Part shown: one piece after another, positions 5,997 to 9,371 of the stretch
Layout of the letters: each line of letters begins with the position of its first letter
Position numbering within the stretch: position 1 is the stretch's first letter
Source of the DNA: Pseudomonadota bacterium
GTDB taxonomy: Bacteria > Bdellovibrionota_C > UBA2361 > OMII01
Length of the DNA stretch: 9,371 nucleotides
Assembly (NCBI GenBank): GCA_027486155.1
Contig: JAIXPR010000200.1
Location: forward strand, 1-9,371
Reading direction: 5' to 3'
The notes under the pieces: model-generated
Databases searched by the model: none
Told to the model about the DNA's origin: nothing
What the model saw: the letters and a program-made list of their open reading frames with translations, nothing else
Program-made: the position numbers and the translations under genes

Positions 5997-7916
5997 TTGA
6001 TTCTTGTGTCCGTCGCTGTAGCTGTTAGCACGTCATCAGCACTATCCTCACGCATACGGAGCCGCACGACCGTCGTGCTGGCTATCCTACTTTTCGTACT
6101 GGCGGCACTACCCCGAACAATCGCGGTAACAACCGCTCCTATGCAGGCCGATGAAAAGCACTGGGTGTTGCGGGCGGACCTTCTGTCAAAGAGGCTAGTA
6201 AAGCGCTCGCCTCATTACTCAACCCACCTCGCTCATCCAGGTGTTTTTCCAGCCGCGATACTGATGTCAGGGCAGGTGGCGGTAAAAATATATGCCAAAG
6301 CCACTCACGCCCTCTCCCTCCCCCCACTATCTCGTCCCGCTCTGATAGGCGCCCGTCTTGGAAACGCCCTGTTCTCTAGCGTGCTGCCCTCTCTTCTTTT
6401 CCTTCTGCTACTCCCGTGGACATCAAGAGCTCTAGCATTTGCTATTGGAACCGTTGTTGCCTTCGGACCTCGAAATATCGACCTCAGCACTATAGCCCAT
6501 ATCGACACGATATTTGGTGTGGTGACGACCCTCACCATCATCACCTACCTTAGTGCCCTTCGGTGGGAAAGCAGAGGTCTCAAGTTCCTTTCCGGTGTGC
6601 TCTTCGGACTGTGTATCCTGTCGAAGCCAACCTGCGTGTCCCTTATTCCAGCGTTCGCGTTCGCTAAATCCATCCTTCGATGGCGGTGGCCGGAGACCTA
6701 CAAAGAGGCACCGGTTACCTGGTCTGACGTATGGGTTGTTCTCACGGCTTTGGCCGTTTTTGTGGGAGGGTACACCCGACTTTGGCACCATCATCGTCCC
6801 TACCCTCAGTGGGAGGGGATCGATCGAGCTATCCCTGAATACCTCTACCAAGTGGGTATGAACCTACGGTCAGGACCGCCGTTGTGCGCGCTCATCGTGG
6901 TGCTCACACTCAGCGCTCTCGTGGTGGGGAGGAAGCTCGTGCGTGGTACCCGACTGGTGTGGGTTAATCACCTCTTAGCCATCGGCGCGACCATAACCTT
7001 CGCCTGGGCTCTCATGCCGTCGGCGTTTGAGAACCTTACCTTGTACTACATGCGCGTGTTCGCCCTTACCGGAGTGAGCCATCGGTCGTTTCATGGAGCC
7101 GTTCCACCCGTGCCCGGAGGTTATCTCACCCTTGCCCTGGTTGACCTCCCCCCTCTCATTGTAATCTCCGCTCTCCTAACCCCACTCCTCTTGATACCAC
7201 GTATCAGGCGCGTGCTCACCAAATCGGAGCAGCAGCTGTGGGTCATGGCGTGCTGCACCTCTTTCATATGGATCCTCTTCCTCTCGGCCTCGTCAAAGCA
7301 GGCATGGCGGTACGCGATTCCGGTGGCTCCCCAGATTTACATCATCGCCGCTTTTACCCTCTGCGCTCTTGGGCGTGCGATTGGTACTCCTCGTCTCCCG
7401 ATCGCGCTGATCCTCCTTGGTCAAGCGAAGGCTTTCTATCGGGGGTATCCCAACTGGGATCTCTATCAGAGTCCCCTAGCTCCCCCCGCTCAGCTCGCGT
7501 ATGAGATCGGGGTCTTTCATCCACGAACCCCTCAGCTTGACGCGCTTCGGTTCCTGGGAGAACGACAACGAGAGCGGCGAAAAAAGGTGCACGTTACGGT
7601 GTTTGGTGATGGAAAGACGCTATCGGCTGAATCTGGGAGGTGGGTTGGCGAAGCGGCACCACACATCAAGCTCGGATACTTTCGGGAAGGAATCGCTGAC
7701 TACGTACTCGTGCAGGGGAACATCAAGGTGACGGACGCCAACTTCCAAAAATACCTCGCGCACGAGCCGTTATATGTCGCTCGGGCGAAAGGGGTTCCCG
7801 TTATTTCGATCTACGATGTCGCTCTGTCACTCGATAGAGAAACTAAGGACGCTGTTCAGCACTCGAACGTGGACGAAAATAGTAATCTCGGCACTCAAGC
7901 TCCCGACCTCGAATGA
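5997..7916 (+). CDS. GT-C fold glycosyltransferase, GT39/PMT-ArnT-like membrane protein
   Basis: The product has 639 residues. A first membrane segment (about 24-46) is followed by an extracytoplasmic loop carrying QADE (D52-E53), the position of the catalytic acidic residue in GT39/PMT/ArnT enzymes, and then HPGVFP (80-85). Further hydrophobic segments follow, with HID (168-170) at the second conserved acidic site of this fold; in all roughly ten or more segments run to about residue 485. From about 513 the protein is soluble and probably extracytoplasmic, ending in a hydrophilic tail. Enzymes of this family move a sugar from a polyprenyl-phosphate donor to protein or lipid at the cytoplasmic membrane; donor and acceptor cannot be told from sequence. 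The TTG start at 5997 has AGGGAGAG at 5981-5988; a GTG at 6006 is an alternative. The gene appears to be transcribed alone, divergent from the Csp3-like gene and convergent with the protease. Confidence 0.85.
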   Translation: MILVSVAVAVSTSSALSSRIRSRTTVVLAILLFVLAALPRTIAVTTAPMQADEKHWVLRADLLSKRLVKRSPHYSTHLAHPGVFPAAILMSGQVAVKIYAKATHALSLPPLSRPALIGARLGNALFSSVLPSLLFLLLLPWTSRALAFAIGTVVAFGPRNIDLSTIAHIDTIFGVVTTLTIITYLSALRWESRGLKFLSGVLFGLCILSKPTCVSLIPAFAFAKSILRWRWPETYKEAPVTWSDVWVVLTALAVFVGGYTRLWHHHRPYPQWEGIDRAIPEYLYQVGMNLRSGPPLCALIVVLTLSALVVGRKLVRGTRLVWVNHLLAIGATITFAWALMPSAFENLTLYYMRVFALTGVSHRSFHGAVPPVPGGYLTLALVDLPPLIVISALLTPLLLIPRIRRVLTKSEQQLWVMACCTSFIWILFLSASSKQAWRYAIPVAPQIYIIAAFTLCALGRAIGTPRLPIALILLGQAKAFYRGYPNWDLYQSPLAPPAQLAYEIGVFHPRTPQLDALRFLGERQRERRKKVHVTVFGDGKTLSAESGRWVGEAAPHIKLGYFREGIADYVLVQGNIKVTDANFQKYLAHEPLYVARAKGVPVISIYDVALSLDRETKDAVQHSNVDENSNLGTQAPDLE

Positions 7917-7937
7917 GTCTCCTGCCGTGTAGGAGAC
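7917..7937. terminator. Stem-loop between convergent genes, possible terminator
   Basis: GTCTCCT (7917-7923) and AGGAGAC (7931-7937) form a perfect 7-bp stem with a 7-base loop, starting on the base after the TGA of the glycosyltransferase gene. There is no T-run on either strand, so it is not a canonical intrinsic terminator. The position, in the 76-bp gap between convergent genes, favours an RNA 3'-end role. Confidence 0.45.
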
Positions 7938-7992
7938 CGTATTCAAGGGTTGTCACGGTCCACTGACCATCCCCGTCTCGCTCATCTCGATA

Positions 7993-9371
7993 CTAACGAG
8001 CCGTAAAACGTACCGTTTTGCTAGCGGTTACGACGACACGTTGTGAGCTTGTCGCAAAGGTAATTCCTGAGCGCGCCGCCTTCAAGGTATAGGTGCCCGC
8101 GGGAACATTCCTAAAGGTAAACCGTCCCGTTGATGAGGTGACGACGGTTTTGCGATACCGCGGTCCGGTCGCCAGAGAGAGTGCGATATTCACATTCCCG
8201 ACGCCCTTTGTTCTGCGCGTTACTATGCCAGAGACCGTGTACCGTTTAAGGGAGGCGACGGCTACTTTGGTGGCGCTGTAAGCGTCAACGAGACCACCCG
8301 ACACAACTTTATCCTTCACCGAGCGAAGGGGCTTCACCGTAGAAAGAATAATATCCCGAATCAACTCAGGTTTAGCCGAGGGATTAGCTGAGGCTATCAG
8401 CGCCGCGACACCGGCCACCACCGGAGACGCCATAGAGGTTCCGTCCAAGTATTCATAGGCAGCACCGGTGACGAGCGCTGGCGAGGTACTCAGGATATCA
8501 GAGCCCGGCGCGGCGAGATCCACCGTCTTAGGCCCAAAATTCGAATAATTTGCGAGAGCGCCCGCCGCGTTGGTGGCGGCGACCGAAATCACGTTTGGAC
8601 TTTCGGTGTTAGCGGGATAGCTTGGAATCCGATCATTATTTTGGCCATAGCTGTTACCCGCCGCGGCGACTAACACGATCCCGCGCGACGCGGCGCGCCG
8701 CACGGCTCGGGTTAGCGCGGCCGAAGACTCATCGGTGCCTAGAGACATGTTAACCACCGCGATTGGGTAACCCTGGTCTTTTAATGTGGAAACGTAATCG
8801 AGGGCGTTAACCAAATAGGATATGAATCCGCTTCCCGTATCATCTAAACATTTGACCGGAACTACGGCCGTGTTCCACGCAACCCCTGTAACGCCAATCC
8901 CATTGTTCCCGGTGGCGGCGATAATTCCCGACACATGCGTGCCATGTCCGTTTTCATCCGTGGGATCGCTATCCCCCTCATCCGAACCAAAATCGTACCC
9001 GCTAATGTCATCAACGTACCCGTTTGAATCGTCGTCCAGACCGTTAGCGGCTATCTCACCCGGATTGCTCCAGATGTTGTCTTGAAGGTCCTCATGAGTG
9101 AAGTCGATTCCAGAATCGATAACAGCCACGAGTTTCGCTCTCGTTCCCCGAGTGATGTTCCAGGCTAGAGGCGCTCGGATCCCATGAGTTCCTTTTAACG
9201 CGTACTGATCTGAGTAGAGGGGATCGTTAGGAACCAAGAAAGCCTTAATTTTTTTATCAACTTCGATCGACTCCACATCCGGTAGTGTGGCGAGGCGGTC
9301 ACGCTCGGAGGAATTCAAGGTCACAACCACTGAGTTATCAAGAGGCAATTCCCTCTCTGCTTTTGCCATCA
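7993..9371 (-). CDS. Subtilisin-like S8 serine protease with C-terminal carboxypeptidase-regulatory-like domain (5' end cut by window)
   Basis: Numbering is from the first visible Met (codon 9369-9367). The catalytic triad is complete: D85 in VAVIDSGID, H142 in NGHGTHVSG and S312 in GTSMASP, with oxyanion-hole N239 in AAAGNS. A DDDSNGYVDD loop (112-121) is typical of calcium-binding S8 proteases of this type. Residues 1 to about 50 look like the end of an I9-type propeptide; no signal peptide is visible, so the true start almost certainly lies beyond the window and that Met is probably internal. After the protease domain, residues about 376-458 form a beta-sandwich of the CarboxypepD_reg/SdrD-B-like kind, with the motif GRFTFRNVPAGTYTLKA. 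Such domains often tether or fold secreted enzymes. No sortase motif or membrane anchor follows. The enzyme is likely exported and general in its proteolysis. Confidence 0.93.
   Translation of the reverse strand, partial: MAKAERELPLDNSVVVTLNSSERDRLATLPDVESIEVDKKIKAFLVPNDPLYSDQYALKGTHGIRAPLAWNITRGTRAKLVAVIDSGIDFTHEDLQDNIWSNPGEIAANGLDDDSNGYVDDISGYDFGSDEGDSDPTDENGHGTHVSGIIAATGNNGIGVTGVAWNTAVVPVKCLDDTGSGFISYLVNALDYVSTLKDQGYPIAVVNMSLGTDESSAALTRAVRRAASRGIVLVAAAGNSYGQNNDRIPSYPANTESPNVISVAATNAAGALANYSNFGPKTVDLAAPGSDILSTSPALVTGAAYEYLDGTSMASPVVAGVAALIASANPSAKPELIRDIILSTVKPLRSVKDKVVSGGLVDAYSATKVAVASLKRYTVSGIVTRRTKGVGNVNIALSLATGPRYRKTVVTSSTGRFTFRNVPAGTYTLKAARSGITFATSSQRVVVTASKTVRFTAR

Noticed and set aside
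9367..9369. ATG at 9369 as the true start of the S8 protease
   Set aside because: A secreted S8 enzyme should have a signal peptide and a full propeptide; only the end of the propeptide is inside the window, so the gene most likely continues past the edge.

Overview
The window looks like a chromosomal stretch from a free-living Gram-negative-type bacterium of moderate-to-high GC. It carries a TerC-family membrane protein, a DUF72/YecE-like protein, a lone CheY-like receiver, a Csp3-like copper-storage protein, a GT-C glycosyltransferase and a subtilase. No rRNA, tRNA, phage, transposase or CRISPR signal was seen. The lineage cannot be fixed from sequence alone. Intergenic arrays built on CGTGAA/ACGTTC hexamers remind me of deltaproteobacterial genomes, but that is only an impression.

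Layout. 1-1763 is a minus-strand operon: a DUF72 gene whose TGA stop overlaps the ATG of a terC gene that runs off the left edge. 1764-2074 is a divergent intergenic region holding an imperfect inverted-repeat, MITE-like element. 2075-4405 (+) encodes a 776-residue three-part protein: an unrecognised beta-rich N-terminus, an adenosine-deaminase-like metallohydrolase with an altered substrate pocket, and a C-terminal SLOG/LOG-like Rossmannoid domain. 4406-4803 has no gene I can support. 4804-5220 (+) is a single-domain response regulator that meets, tail to tail with overlapping stop codons, the cysteine-rich Csp3-like gene at 5217-5600 (-). 5601-5996 is a second divergent intergenic region with a decayed second copy of the repeat. 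5997-7916 (+) is a multi-pass GT39/PMT-like glycosyltransferase, followed at once by a stem-loop. 7993-9371 (-) is the 3' part of a secreted-type S8 protease with a C-terminal beta-sandwich; its 5' end lies outside the window.

The genes do not form one pathway. Possible metal handling (TerC, Csp3) and envelope or exoenzyme functions (TerC, GT39, subtilase) recur, but only the DUF72-terC pair is clearly co-expressed. The most unusual items are the deaminase-like/SLOG fusion and the two-copy repeat family; both copies sit between divergent genes in the same orientation.
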